Source: Brachionus plicatilis
Lineage: Eukaryota > Rotifera > Eurotatoria > Ploima > Brachionidae
Length of the DNA stretch: 15,637 nt
Direction: 5' to 3'
Assembly: GCA_010279815.1 (NCBI GenBank)
Contig: QEOQ01000122.1
Coordinates: forward strand, 1,673,683-1,689,319
Shown: positions 8,112 through 15,637 of the stretch, one piece after another
Numbering within the stretch: the stretch's first letter is position 1
How the letters are laid out: the number at the start of each line of letters is the position of its first letter
The notes under the pieces: model-generated
The model's database searches: none
Seen by the model: only the letters and a program-made list of their open reading frames with translations
What the model was told of the DNA's origin: nothing
Position numbers and translations under genes: made by a program

Positions 8112-8144
<33 letters not shown>
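8112..8144 (+). repeat. (TAA)11 microsatellite
   Basis: Eleven uninterrupted TAA units, 76 bases beyond the near-palindrome. Length polymorphism between individuals would be expected. Confidence 0.97.
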
Positions 8145-8145
<1 letters not shown>

Positions 8146-8175
8146 GACATAATCCTCAGTTTAGCCCAAAAATGG

Positions 8176-8340
8176 AACGCAGTCTTCTGCGTTATAATAG
8201 CTATTTACATGGTCTTTTAATTTAAAAAATTTGTCAATTTGGTTCTTGAATTGATTGATTCTCAAAAAAAACAAATATTGTAACTGATCACCTATTTAGG
8301 TTGGGTAAGTTGGTTCACCTTTTATGTGAACCAGTGATCA
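8176..8340. other. GC-richer block with two perfect stem-loops
   Basis: AACGCAG (8176-8182) and CTGCGTT (8187-8193) form a 7-bp stem with loop TCTT. Further on, GGTTCAC (8312-8318) pairs with GTGAACC (8326-8332) over a 7-base loop, nested inside TGATCAC (8285-8291) pairing with GTGATCA (8334-8340). Stems with this much G and C stand out from the surroundings. I could fit neither a tRNA cloverleaf nor a coding exon. It may be a structured RNA, a transposon remnant or a regulatory site. Confidence 0.35.
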
Positions 8341-8344
8341 CATA

Positions 8345-9068
8345 ACACAATAGACCCAAAAAACATATATCAATAAAAATATAATTATATTTCTATTTAA
8401 TAAATTAAAATTTGAGACTATTTTATGAAAAAAATCCTAAATTTTAGTTTGAATCGTTATTCTGAATCAAAAATTTTAATATCATAAATAATTGTGTTAA
8501 AAACTCTTTAGTTGATCAACTATTAAATTAATTTATAATTAAGATTTACTGACCGATCAAAAACTTCTTCAAATTAAATATAAATTAAAATTATTATTTT
8601 ATAAGACTTATTGGAAATAGTGTCCAAGAGGTCTTTTTTTTGTTTCATTAAAAAATTTTAATTTTAAAAACATTTTAGGACGTCAGTAAACGTCACCACA
8701 AATTTAGAAAAAAAAATTACAAATTCAGTAAAAATATTACTATTTCATTAAAAAAAGACTAAATTGGTTTTTTATTCACAAAATCAATAAAAAATATCTA
8801 ATAGAGCGAAACTGTCACAAATTTATATATTAATTCACTATTTAGATAAAACCTGCACTAATTTGATAAATATATAACTAAAACAGTACTCAATGAACTA
8901 ATTAATTTTTAAAAATCAATTTAAATAAAACAAAAAATATAAATGCTTAACTTAACTTATTTTATTATATATATATTTTTTTTTATTCTGAAGGAGCACT
9001 AGCTCGATACATGTAAACAAATAAATAAATAAATGCTCAAATATAACTTTAAATAAAACTTGAATAAA
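8345..9068. other. AT-rich spacer with decayed repeat traces
   Basis: No gene is visible. Phrases such as CACAAATTTAG and TTCACTAATTT around 8690-8900 reappear as their reverse complements (AAATTAGTGAA, GGATTTGTGG) around 9230-9660, suggesting an old, heavily diverged inverted repeat around the small ORF at 9069. A short (AAAT)4 run lies near 9018-9034. Confidence 0.35.
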
Positions 9069-9191
9069 ATGTCTTCAGAAGCAAATGAAATCAAAAGCTC
9101 AAGCATTCAAATAAGTTGTGAGAAGTATAACGCAAAAATGTTAAAAAAAAGAGGTTTTTATTGTCCAAATGGCTGTACAAAAAAAAAATAG
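9069..9191 (+). CDS. Small 40-codon ORF, or first exon of a broken gene
   Basis: ATG at 9069 opens a 40-residue frame, MSSEANEIK...KRGFYCPNGCTKKK, rich in Ser, Lys and Cys (C17, C32, C36). It ends at a TAG directly after a ten-A run and directly before GTAATT, a normal-looking splice donor. Either it is a tiny gene, or it is a first exon whose frame was shifted in the homopolymer. A further open stretch at about 9414-9530 (EDFNWICGQ and onward) follows an AG acceptor, but the two do not join in frame as written. The paired Cys residues hint at a zinc-binding motif, with no family recognised. Confidence 0.28.
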   Translation: MSSEANEIKSSSIQISCEKYNAKMLKKRGFYCPNGCTKKK

Positions 9192-9549
9192 GTAATTTTT
9201 TTATTTTTTTTATGTATTTTTATTTTTATTAATTAGTGAATTTTTTACTTAATTAGTGAATAAAATTAAAATAAAGTTATAATTTAATTAAATTAGTACT
9301 TTTTCATCTTTTTTTGTGATATTTTTTTATTTTTTGTGTTCTTTTTCTGAAATAAATATTATAAACTGAATTAGTTAATTGTTTATTGATTGTGTTATTT
9401 TTTTACTAAATTAGTGAAGATTTTAACTGGATTTGTGGACAGATATTATTTATGCTCAACATTTTACTGAAAGGAAGAATTAACTTATGTTCCGTGTACC
9501 TGATTAGTATCCAAACTATATTATAAAAACAAAAAAAATTAATCAAAAA
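9192..9549. other. AT-rich spacer downstream of the Tudor gene
   Basis: The motif AATTAGTGAA recurs here (near 9231, 9251 and 9411) and similar TTTAGTG motifs occur near 9592 and 9640. Apart from the possible exon near 9414-9530, nothing coding is seen. Confidence 0.4.
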
Positions 9550-9555
9550 TTTATT
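9550..9555 (-). terminator. Polyadenylation signal for the Tudor gene
   Basis: TTTATT on the plus strand reads AATAAA on the minus strand, about 110 bases past the stop codon at 9665-9667. Reasonable spacing, but the motif is common here. Confidence 0.35.
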
Positions 9556-9664
9556 CCAAATTGTGAAATATCGGCCGAAAAAAAAAGGTCAATTTAGTGC
9601 AAAAAAAAAAGAGAAAAAGTTTAATTAGAAAAATTTAATTTAGTGAAAAAAAAAAGCAAAATTT

Positions 9665-12600
9665 TTAATTTGTCTTATTTTTGCTCCACAAATCAAGCAC
9701 ATTCACTTTATCCATATACAACTCTATCTCATAAATACTCTGACCAGTGGTCTCCTCTTTTTTTACATCAATAATATCTGCAGTAAACTCCTTGCTGGTA
9801 TCGCACAAAAAACTCTCAAACACACTAATAGCCTTTAGATCGAGACTGAGCAGCTTTTTAGAATCAAGACCGGAAAACTTGCATTTGATAGAATAGCGAG
9901 GCATGACCTTAAAATTGTCTGCCAACTTTTCCAGTCTACCCACGTTGACAAACTGTTTGCGTCCATCGTCAACACACTCGATGACAGCCATGCGCGGATT
10001 AATGTCCAATATCAAACATCTGGCCCAAGATTTTCCCATGAAAACTGCACAATAGTCTCCGCAGCTGAAATTATTGCTGAACAAATTGACCGACTCCAAG
10101 CTGTCCGAAAGTTGGGAGCTCGCCCATGCACTCTTCTCCTTTTCTAGGCTCTTGGACGCGTCCACTATCCGCTGATAGTACTCGTTCATGGCCACTTGCA
10201 GTTTTTCATACGAGCCCTTCAGCTCGATCCTCTGCAGCAAGAACTCGCTTGGTGTGAACCCGCCGGACAGTACACGCACAGGCACTGACTTTTCATCTGC
10301 ATTCAAATTGGTGTACAGCTTGAATTTGTCTTCGTCATGCTCGTCCAGATCTTTGATCCAATTGGAGGTTTGTTCGCGCCGGCGCGAGTCACACAAAGTC
10401 AAGTTGTCTGAGTCGTGCAGAGTTTGAATGCGCGTTGATTCAGTGATGGCCGAAAATGTGTCCGATTGATAGTCATTGTTGGTGTGCTCGCTGTGAATCA
10501 GAGTCATGCACTTGGACTCGTTGATGGCAAAGTTCTCCTTGTAAGTGGAGCACAGGATGTTTTCAGTTGTCTCGTCCTGGAACGAGTGCGAGTGCTTGAC
10601 TTGTTTGTGGCTGAGGCTGATCTTGGCCGAGTTGTTGAGCATGCAGTTGGGGGATTGGGGCACACACGACTGAACGCGCTTGACGTCCAGCACTTTTATT
10701 TTGTACTGGTAGTTTTCGATGTTGGACTGGACGTGGAGTCGGGTCATCGTCTTGTCCAAGCACTCGATCAAAATGTCCAAGTTGTCCAGGCCGGACGCCT
10801 CATTTTGACTGCTCTTGAGAATGTCAATGTACTTGGAAAAGCGTCTCAATTGTTCATGTTCTTCCTGCAGAGAGCATCTGTGCACATAGGCTGGCTCGTT
10901 GAGGAATTGGTCGGAGCCGACGCGGTACACTCTGTCATTGCCGACTGTGAGCGTCTTGCAAAAGTCCACCAAGTAGACATTGGACATGTGGGCCGTATTG
11001 TCGCACTGGACCACTAGGCCGCGCGACCACTTGCCCACTTGGATGGAGTTGATGGCGCACGGCTGAGACCTGAGGTCGCCGCTGAGCCGCACCAGACTCG
11101 ACTTGTTCTCTTTGTGCCACTGGTGAAATTTGGCTATGAACTCGAGTCTTTTTTGGTTGTTGACGCTCTGGACTATGCCGAAATGTTTGGCTGTGTCAAC
11201 ATTGGTGAGCATTACTCGCACTGGCACGTTCAGCTCCAGTTTTGCCTGGTTGTAAATTAGACACTTTGGTTCGCACAGGTCGGCGAGCAGGTCCGGCCCA
11301 ACCAAATCGGCCGAGTAGAGTTTGTCGCAGAGGCTGTTTATTTTCAAGGTGAGTTGGGGACAGAGGCGCATTTTTTCGTTCAGCATGGAGCAGGATATGG
11401 TGAGTTTGTAAGCCAGTGGTTCTAGACTGTACAAGTCGTCTGGCAGTTGGCACACATCAGTTAGTTTGGAGTAGATTACTTCACCGTAGTCTACTAGTTC
11501 CAATTTAATATTTAGCTCAGATTTTATTTTAAACACGTCCAAGACCAATGCTCGCGCCATCTTGGGCTTAAACACACACACCAGTCCCACAATGATCTCC
11601 TCACTTGTCAACTGGCCAAGCTTGTTCACCAAACCATCACTAATTCTGGTAAACAACGCATCTTTGTCCACCAAGCTAGCAGTGAACTCGTTCGAGGACA
11701 CAAAATTAATAAATTTAAAGTTGTACTCTTGGCCCAGACTTAGTCTGCTCTGAGCTTTTAATTGTTTTATTTGCTTGAGGCTATCGAGCACATTTTTTCC
11801 ATTCAGATGTATGACCACCTCAATCGCCTTCAAATTGTCCGATTGCAAAGGCACAAAGTTGATTATTTTCTTTTCCAAAGCCCATTGCTTGTATATACTT
11901 GCCTGGAATGGCTGATTTTGCAGAATTTGTCTGAATTGCTCCACTTGAATGTTGCCATCGCTCACAGGCTCGTTTATTGACTGGGATGCGTCAAGAAAAT
12001 TGTCTGAGCTTGAGTCAAAGCCGTGAAGTTTGCAGCAAATGGCTTGTGGTGCCATGGACTGGACAGTTTCGCTCACTACAATCAAATCAGCTAGAGATAT
12101 TTTTTTGACGTGTCCGTAGTCAATGAAAAAAGCCTGGTATGTGTCGGTATGAGCGGACACGTACGTGTTCATTAGGATGATGCGCGCATACTTGTCCGAT
12201 TCTTTCACGGCATACACTTTTCCCAATTGTGGCGGACTCTTCAACTTTTTCTGACCACACTCAACCTCAATTTGTTCTTGTATAAATTTAAGCTGATTGT
12301 GTACATCATGTGGATGGATGTAAAAATTGGCCAACGAGTTCACGTGGCAAAGAGTGTAGTAGGTGGTAAAATTTTGTGCCAGTGTTGGAACCAATTCAGA
12401 GTCTGTGGAGTGAATTTTGACAATTTTGTACAGACCTTTGAGATCAAGTTCATGGGTCCATGTGTCAATGACGCTGAGTTTTATGGTGTCGCCATAGTAG
12501 CGTGATTTGTGGATGAGGCGATGGATTGGAGTGTGTTGTTGGACACTGCCAAGCACTTTGCATTTGACCAGCATGAATGGTATTTTTTCCAGGACTCGTA

Positions 12601-13105
12601 TGCACCACTCCTCACCTGTCAAAGTTCTGAGACGAGTTTTTTTCATTGTCAAATGCTTTCCAGTGTCCAAATTGAGAACCACACACTTGTCATCTTGTTC
12701 GTCGATGACTACGCCGCGGTTTATGTCTCCTGAAGAGTCTTCTCTGGTCTCTTCATCAATCACATGCTCAGCTAAAGACAACACTGAGTCACTTGGAAGC
12801 ACTTTTTTTGCGCCCGAGCCACAGTCTATCAAACACATTGAGCCCATTTTGAATTTGATGTCGTCAGCATGGATCTGATAGTCGAATAGTCCAGTGGCAG
12901 TGTAAATTTTGCACATTTCTCGCTGATACACTTGATTGCTGGCCAGCTCGTTCAATATGTCAAATTGGCTGTAATCAGGCTCGCAGTGCACAACTCGGCC
13001 GCATAGTGGGTTTCTTAGCAAGTTGATGCACATCTCTAGAATGGTGTTTATGTCGAGACCATCACTGTTAAACAAGCGGACACATTTTTTTTGATAGACA
13101 CACAC
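9665..13105 (-). CDS. Multi-Tudor domain protein, last exon (1,146 codons, 5' partial)
   Basis: Tudor-family scaffold. Relatives bind symmetrically dimethylated arginine on Piwi/Argonaute-type partners and organise germ granules; that role is inferred from the family. Tudor-like cores lie near residues 128-190 (RGVVID ... VLNLDTG), 293-365 (GKVYAVKESDKYARI ... FFIDYGHVKKI ... CCKLHGF), 503-575 (VCVFKPKMARALV ... ELVDYGEVIYSKL), 686-750 (KWSRGLVV ... YLVDFCKTL) and 1012-1080 (GDYCAVFMGKSWARC ... ECVDDGRKQFV). A degenerate half-domain lies near 87-112. DYG is intact in the second and third cores and altered in the fourth (DFC) and fifth (DDG), so binding may be limited to some domains. Residues 810-935 are a low-complexity linker. 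The exon begins right after TTTTCAG (acceptor ends at 13106) with GTG, not ATG; the first internal Met is residue 25. Upstream exons are missing. The stop is TAA at 9665-9667. Base composition is far more GC-rich than its neighbours. Confidence 0.88.
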   Translation of the reverse strand: MCVYQKKCVRLFNSDGLDINTILEMCINLLRNPLCGRVVHCEPDYSQFDILNELASNQVYQREMCKIYTATGLFDYQIHADDIKFKMGSMCLIDCGSGAKKVLPSDSVLSLAEHVIDEETREDSSGDINRGVVIDEQDDKCVVLNLDTGKHLTMKKTRLRTLTGEEWCIRVLEKIPFMLVKCKVLGSVQQHTPIHRLIHKSRYYGDTIKLSVIDTWTHELDLKGLYKIVKIHSTDSELVPTLAQNFTTYYTLCHVNSLANFYIHPHDVHNQLKFIQEQIEVECGQKKLKSPPQLGKVYAVKESDKYARIILMNTYVSAHTDTYQAFFIDYGHVKKISLADLIVVSETVQSMAPQAICCKLHGFDSSSDNFLDASQSINEPVSDGNIQVEQFRQILQNQPFQASIYKQWALEKKIINFVPLQSDNLKAIEVVIHLNGKNVLDSLKQIKQLKAQSRLSLGQEYNFKFINFVSSNEFTASLVDKDALFTRISDGLVNKLGQLTSEEIIVGLVCVFKPKMARALVLDVFKIKSELNIKLELVDYGEVIYSKLTDVCQLPDDLYSLEPLAYKLTISCSMLNEKMRLCPQLTLKINSLCDKLYSADLVGPDLLADLCEPKCLIYNQAKLELNVPVRVMLTNVDTAKHFGIVQSVNNQKRLEFIAKFHQWHKENKSSLVRLSGDLRSQPCAINSIQVGKWSRGLVVQCDNTAHMSNVYLVDFCKTLTVGNDRVYRVGSDQFLNEPAYVHRCSLQEEHEQLRRFSKYIDILKSSQNEASGLDNLDILIECLDKTMTRLHVQSNIENYQYKIKVLDVKRVQSCVPQSPNCMLNNSAKISLSHKQVKHSHSFQDETTENILCSTYKENFAINESKCMTLIHSEHTNNDYQSDTFSAITESTRIQTLHDSDNLTLCDSRRREQTSNWIKDLDEHDEDKFKLYTNLNADEKSVPVRVLSGGFTPSEFLLQRIELKGSYEKLQVAMNEYYQRIVDASKSLEKEKSAWASSQLSDSLESVNLFSNNFSCGDYCAVFMGKSWARCLILDINPRMAVIECVDDGRKQFVNVGRLEKLADNFKVMPRYSIKCKFSGLDSKKLLSLDLKAISVFESFLCDTSKEFTADIIDVKKEETTGQSIYEIELYMDKVNVLDLWSKNKTN

Positions 13106-13112
13106 CTGAAAA
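13106..13112 (-). other. Splice acceptor opening the Tudor exon
   Basis: On the minus strand AAAATTTTCAG is followed directly by GTGTGTGTC, the first codons of the Tudor frame. The upstream sequence is AT- and repeat-rich and non-coding in character, although the frame stays open a little further without an ATG. I found no upstream exon of this gene between here and 15637. Confidence 0.6.
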
Positions 13113-13352
13113 TTTTTATCATATTTATTTTTTTTTTTTAAGTAAAAATGAAAATTGCCAAAATTTTTTATAAAAAAAAATTTTCTAATTTTTTTCTCAC
13201 TAACTTTTTTCCCTAAAATTTCATAAAAAATTTTTGGGTAAAAAATGTAAAAAATTATTTACACAATAAAAAAATATATTCCCAAAATAAATGTACAATT
13301 TTTTATTAATTTCTCTAAATAAAATTTGGTATTTTGGTATTTTTCTATTGTG

Positions 13353-13761
13353 TTTTTTGTAAAAATAAATTTTAACCAAAATAAAAAAATTCTAAAACTT
13401 TGTCATCAAATGCCAAAGTTTGCAAAAATTGTTCGATTTTATTGCGTTTTATTTTTAAAGTTTTAAATAGTGTGCAATTTTGCAGAATTCCACAGTAGGT
13501 GAAACAAAAGTTGTTTTACTTTGTTTCATCTTCAGAACAAGTTGTTTACCATTTTTTTTTGTAAAGAAAGCTTTGTATGAAATTTGACAATGCCGGCTTT
13601 GAATACATTTTTTTCATTTTTAATTTTTTAAATTTTTTTCTTACAAAGTTATGCCGGAAAAAAGTTAAGATTTTTTCCGTAAAATTTCGTAAAAATAGTT
13701 ATTTTTGGCTACTAAATGTAAAAATTGGTAAATTTTGGTTAAAATTTATTTTTACAAAAAA
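13353..13761. repeat. Perfect 30-bp inverted repeat, arms 349 bases apart
   Basis: The left arm (13353-13382) and right arm (13732-13761) are exact reverse complements over 30 bases; the right arm starts ATTTTGGTTAAAATTTATTT. They enclose the left arm of the larger inverted repeat at 13409-14481. Perfect identity next to more diverged repeats suggests a younger event or gene conversion. Confidence 0.9.
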
Positions 13762-14481
13762 AAACCAAAAAAATATGAGAAATTAATAAATAATATTTTT
13801 TTTCCATAGCAATTACTTGACATGTTATGTCAAGATTATTTTTATGCATAAAATTTTAAAATGTCCCTTTTTATTAAACTTAAATAGATTTAAATTTTTT
13901 AATTGATTTGAATATTTATAGACAAAAAATTTAATCTTTTAAAATTTTTATTTTGTTTAAGTAAAAAAATAAAATTATTTTAGTTTGAATTGATGAATAT
14001 AAAAGTTATGAATTTGAAATTGTGAATTAACTTAACCTGAATTATTTAAGTAATTGATTGTTTTTGTTAAATAAATTAGAGGACAATCATTTTAATGTTT
14101 ATTTGTTAATGAACTATTATTAGACAAAACATATCTAGTAATTTTTAGTATTTATTTTTTTAGAATTATTAAAATAATTAGATTAATGAAGTTTCAAAAT
14201 TTTAATTGATCGTTTTGATCTTAAAATTTGATCTGAAACTTCAATTTGCCCATGTTACTTAACAAATTACTTTTTTTTTTCAAGTAAAATAGAATAATAT
14301 AAAAAACTTTATTCAAAGCCGGCACTGCTAAATTTAATACCAAAAAATGGTAAAAAACTTATTCTGAAGATTAAAAAATTTTTGTTACACCTCCTGTGGA
14401 ATTCTGCAAAATTGCACGCTATTTAAAAGTATTAAATAAAACGCAATTAAATGGAACAATTTTTGCAGACTTCGGCACTTG
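13409..14481. mobile_element. Long inverted repeat (arms about 170-200 bp) of a dispersed repeat
   Basis: The left arm (13409-13608) and right arm (14310-14481, inverted) share long blocks: TGCAAAAATTGTTC, ATTGCGTTTTATTT, GTGCAATTTTGCAGAATTCC, ATCTTCAGAANAAGTT and TGCCGGCTTTGAAT, in the same order with a few small gaps. About 700 bases lie between the arms. Open frames over this region come from the repeat and show no protein-like pattern. The layout suits a composite or foldback non-autonomous transposon. Confidence 0.8.
13762..14309. other. Centre of the long inverted repeat, no gene seen
   Basis: AT-rich, with no coding frame, RNA or internal repeat that I can support. Confidence 0.5.
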
Positions 14482-14545
14482 GTTAAACAAAAGTTGTTAC
14501 ACTTTGAAGTTTTGTACGAAACTTAACAATGCCATTTGCTTCAAA
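14472..14545 (+). repeat. Third, partial copy of the same repeat in direct orientation
   Basis: AACAAAAGTTGTT followed by ACTTTG, and GTACGAAACTTAACAATGCC, match 13502-13592 in the left arm with an internal deletion of about 30-40 bases. It directly abuts the inverted right arm, so the two copies meet head to head near 14475. Confidence 0.65.
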
Positions 14546-14632
14546 AGTCAAATATCTTTATTTTTGATAAATAAGGAAAATATATGTAAGCTTAATAAAA
14601 TTAATTCATTTATGGTTAAATTGTAAAAGGAC

Positions 14633-14918
14633 CAAAAATCGTCTCTTTTAAAAGCCTTTCTTTGAATTTAGTAGATTTAATTATTTTTTTTAACTTTTTC
14701 CTATTTAAAAAATCACACAAATTTACGAAAATTAACACTTATTACAATAAAAATTTAAACAATTTTTGATTTTTCACTATTTGGCTCATTTTTTAATTTT
14801 TTTAATGTAAAAAAATGTGATTTTACGTAAATTATGTAATTTTTTAGCTTAAAAAGCTTAAAAAATAAAATTCAAAAATTCAAAGAAAAGCGCTAAAAAA
14901 GAGACGATTTTTACAAAT
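14633..14918. mobile_element. Inverted-repeat element with TACGTAAAT interior
   Basis: AAAAATCGTCTCTTTT ... CTTTCTTTGAATTT (about 14634-14668) is mirrored by AATTCAAAGAAAAG ... AAAAGAGACGATTTTT (about 14877-14912). The interior carries TTTTACGTAAATTATGTAA, like the element at 1099-1897. No coding capacity. Probably a MITE-like element of about 290 bases; no duplicated target site is obvious. Confidence 0.6.
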
Positions 14919-15567
14919 TACGAAGAATGAATTAAATTTTCTTAAATTTACGTAAAATTACTGTCGACACTCATATCAAATCAATGCTGTATTTCATCAT
15001 TTTTATCTTTTAATTTAATATCTAGTTGATTTTATTTTTTTATCTTTCTGTAATTAATCCAAAAAAAACTTTAGTTTTAATATTTTAAACATTATAAAGA
15101 ATAAGATTTTAAATAATTTAAAAGATATTTTGCGAAATTTTTCAAAATTAACCTTGATTTTCAAAAATTTTAGCTTCTTCAAAAGTGTCTCAACATTTTA
15201 ATAATTTTAATTTAGGTCTGAAAATTAAAATATATAAAAAATACGAATCGGTTAAAAAAATGTGAAAATTTCATTCGAAAGCTCGACAAAAGTCGGCATA
15301 ATTTCTATTTCAAAATATAGTATTTTTTTTCACTAAAAAAAAATTTATGTTCTTAAAATAAATTTACATGCAAAAAAAATTTGTTTAACATACGAAAAAT
15401 TTATTGATATTAAAAATAATCGTAAATATTAATAATCACTTTAACTCTAATAAGAATTTATAAAACAATTAAGTAATAAAGAATTTTAAATTTTATTTTA
15501 ATCAATTTAATGAACTTAATAGATATTTAAAGAGTGGACCTAGCCATGTAAAAATTATTTAATAAAG
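14919..15567. other. AT-rich region with weak coding hints on the minus strand
   Basis: A minus-strand ATG at 15297-15299 opens 15 codons, MPTFVELSNEIFTFF, then TAA at 15252-15254 after a seven-T run. The residues resemble the start of an F-box (L-x-N-E-I-F). A stretch near 15157-15192 reads TFEEAKIFENQ and ends at a GTTAAT donor, but I cannot join them. They are recorded as possible remnants of an F-box-type gene, not as a gene call. Confidence 0.2.
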
Positions 15568-15637
15568 CAGTCACATCTCGTTAATCCGGCCTTCGATATT
15601 TCGGAAAATTCGGTAATTCGGAGGTAATCAAATTCTC
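15568..15637 (+). mobile_element. Possible pogo/Tigger-type terminal repeat, cut by the window edge
   Basis: CAGTCACATCTCGTTAATCC and the following GGCCTTCGATATTTCGG...AATTCGGTAATTCGG resemble the CAG-starting terminal repeats of Tc1/mariner pogo/Tigger-like elements, which carry repeated TAATCCGG/TAATTCGG phrases. The TA expected just before CAG is absent (the sequence is AAAGCAG), so the end may be truncated or assigned slightly wrong. The rest of the element would lie outside the window. Confidence 0.4.

Noticed and set aside
8112..8144. (TAA)n as a possible regulatory or CRISPR-like array
   Set aside because: Simple uninterrupted trinucleotide repeat without spacers; an ordinary microsatellite.
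8285..8340. Possible tRNA because of GGTTCAC and nested stems
   Set aside because: No acceptor stem, anticodon arm or correct spacing on either strand.
10466..11017. 183-codon ORF on the plus strand, and other plus-strand ORFs between 10188 and 12878
   Set aside because: They lie antisense to the Tudor exon, whose domains are clear. Their length follows from its GC-rich codons, and their residues show no domain pattern.
10563..11453. Minus-strand ORFs in other frames over the Tudor exon (10563-10763, 10935-11120, 11196-11453)
   Set aside because: They overlap the real frame on the same strand and are shadows of it.
13577..13786. 69-codon plus-strand ORF
   Set aside because: Phe/Lys/Asn-rich translation of repeat DNA between the inverted arms; no domain and no conserved start context.
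14396..14626. 76-codon plus-strand ORF
   Set aside because: It runs through the inverted right arm and the third partial repeat copy. Its residues reflect the repeat rather than a protein.

Overview
This window looks like nuclear DNA from a small invertebrate with an AT-rich genome. A monogonont rotifer such as Brachionus is my best guess, from the RING-like/helical/propeller protein style, the AT-rich spacers and the very short GT-AG introns; this is inference, not proof. There are no bacterial operons, ribosome binding sites or CRISPR arrays.

Layout, left to right. (1) 1-428 (+) is the 3' end of a RING/WD-type gene. Its last 309 coding bases and about 170 bases of 3' UTR are nearly identical to the complete gene at 2754-4325 (+), an intronless 523-residue protein with an N-terminal RING-like zinc finger, a charged helical middle and a C-terminal beta-propeller. 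(2) 598-2753 is AT-rich spacer holding an inverted-repeat element (1099-1897) that ends in a 40-bp hairpin. (3) 5197-6317 (-) is a gene I reconstructed from nine tiny exons. It encodes a helical protein of about 160 residues. Every junction after exon 2 is phase 1, so six consecutive exons of 18-72 nt are in-frame cassettes. One in-frame TAG lies at codon 8. It converges on the RING/WD gene.

(4) 6379-7067 (-) has coding-like pieces that I cannot join into a gene. (5) 7533-8036 is a 504-bp near-palindrome, followed by a (TAA)11 microsatellite and a small GC-richer block with two perfect stem-loops. (6) 9069-9191 (+) is a 40-codon ORF ending at a possible splice donor. (7) 9665-13105 (-) is a 3.4-kb exon encoding 1,146 residues of a multi-Tudor protein, cut at its 5' side by a clear splice acceptor. 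It is much richer in GC than everything around it. (8) 13106-15637 is a patchwork of inverted repeats, ending at 15568 in a sequence resembling a pogo/Tigger-type terminal repeat.

The genes do not form a pathway. The Tudor protein belongs to a family that typically acts in germ granules and the piRNA pathway. The RING/propeller genes look like members of a recently duplicating family. The micro-exon gene is unassigned and is the most unusual item here.
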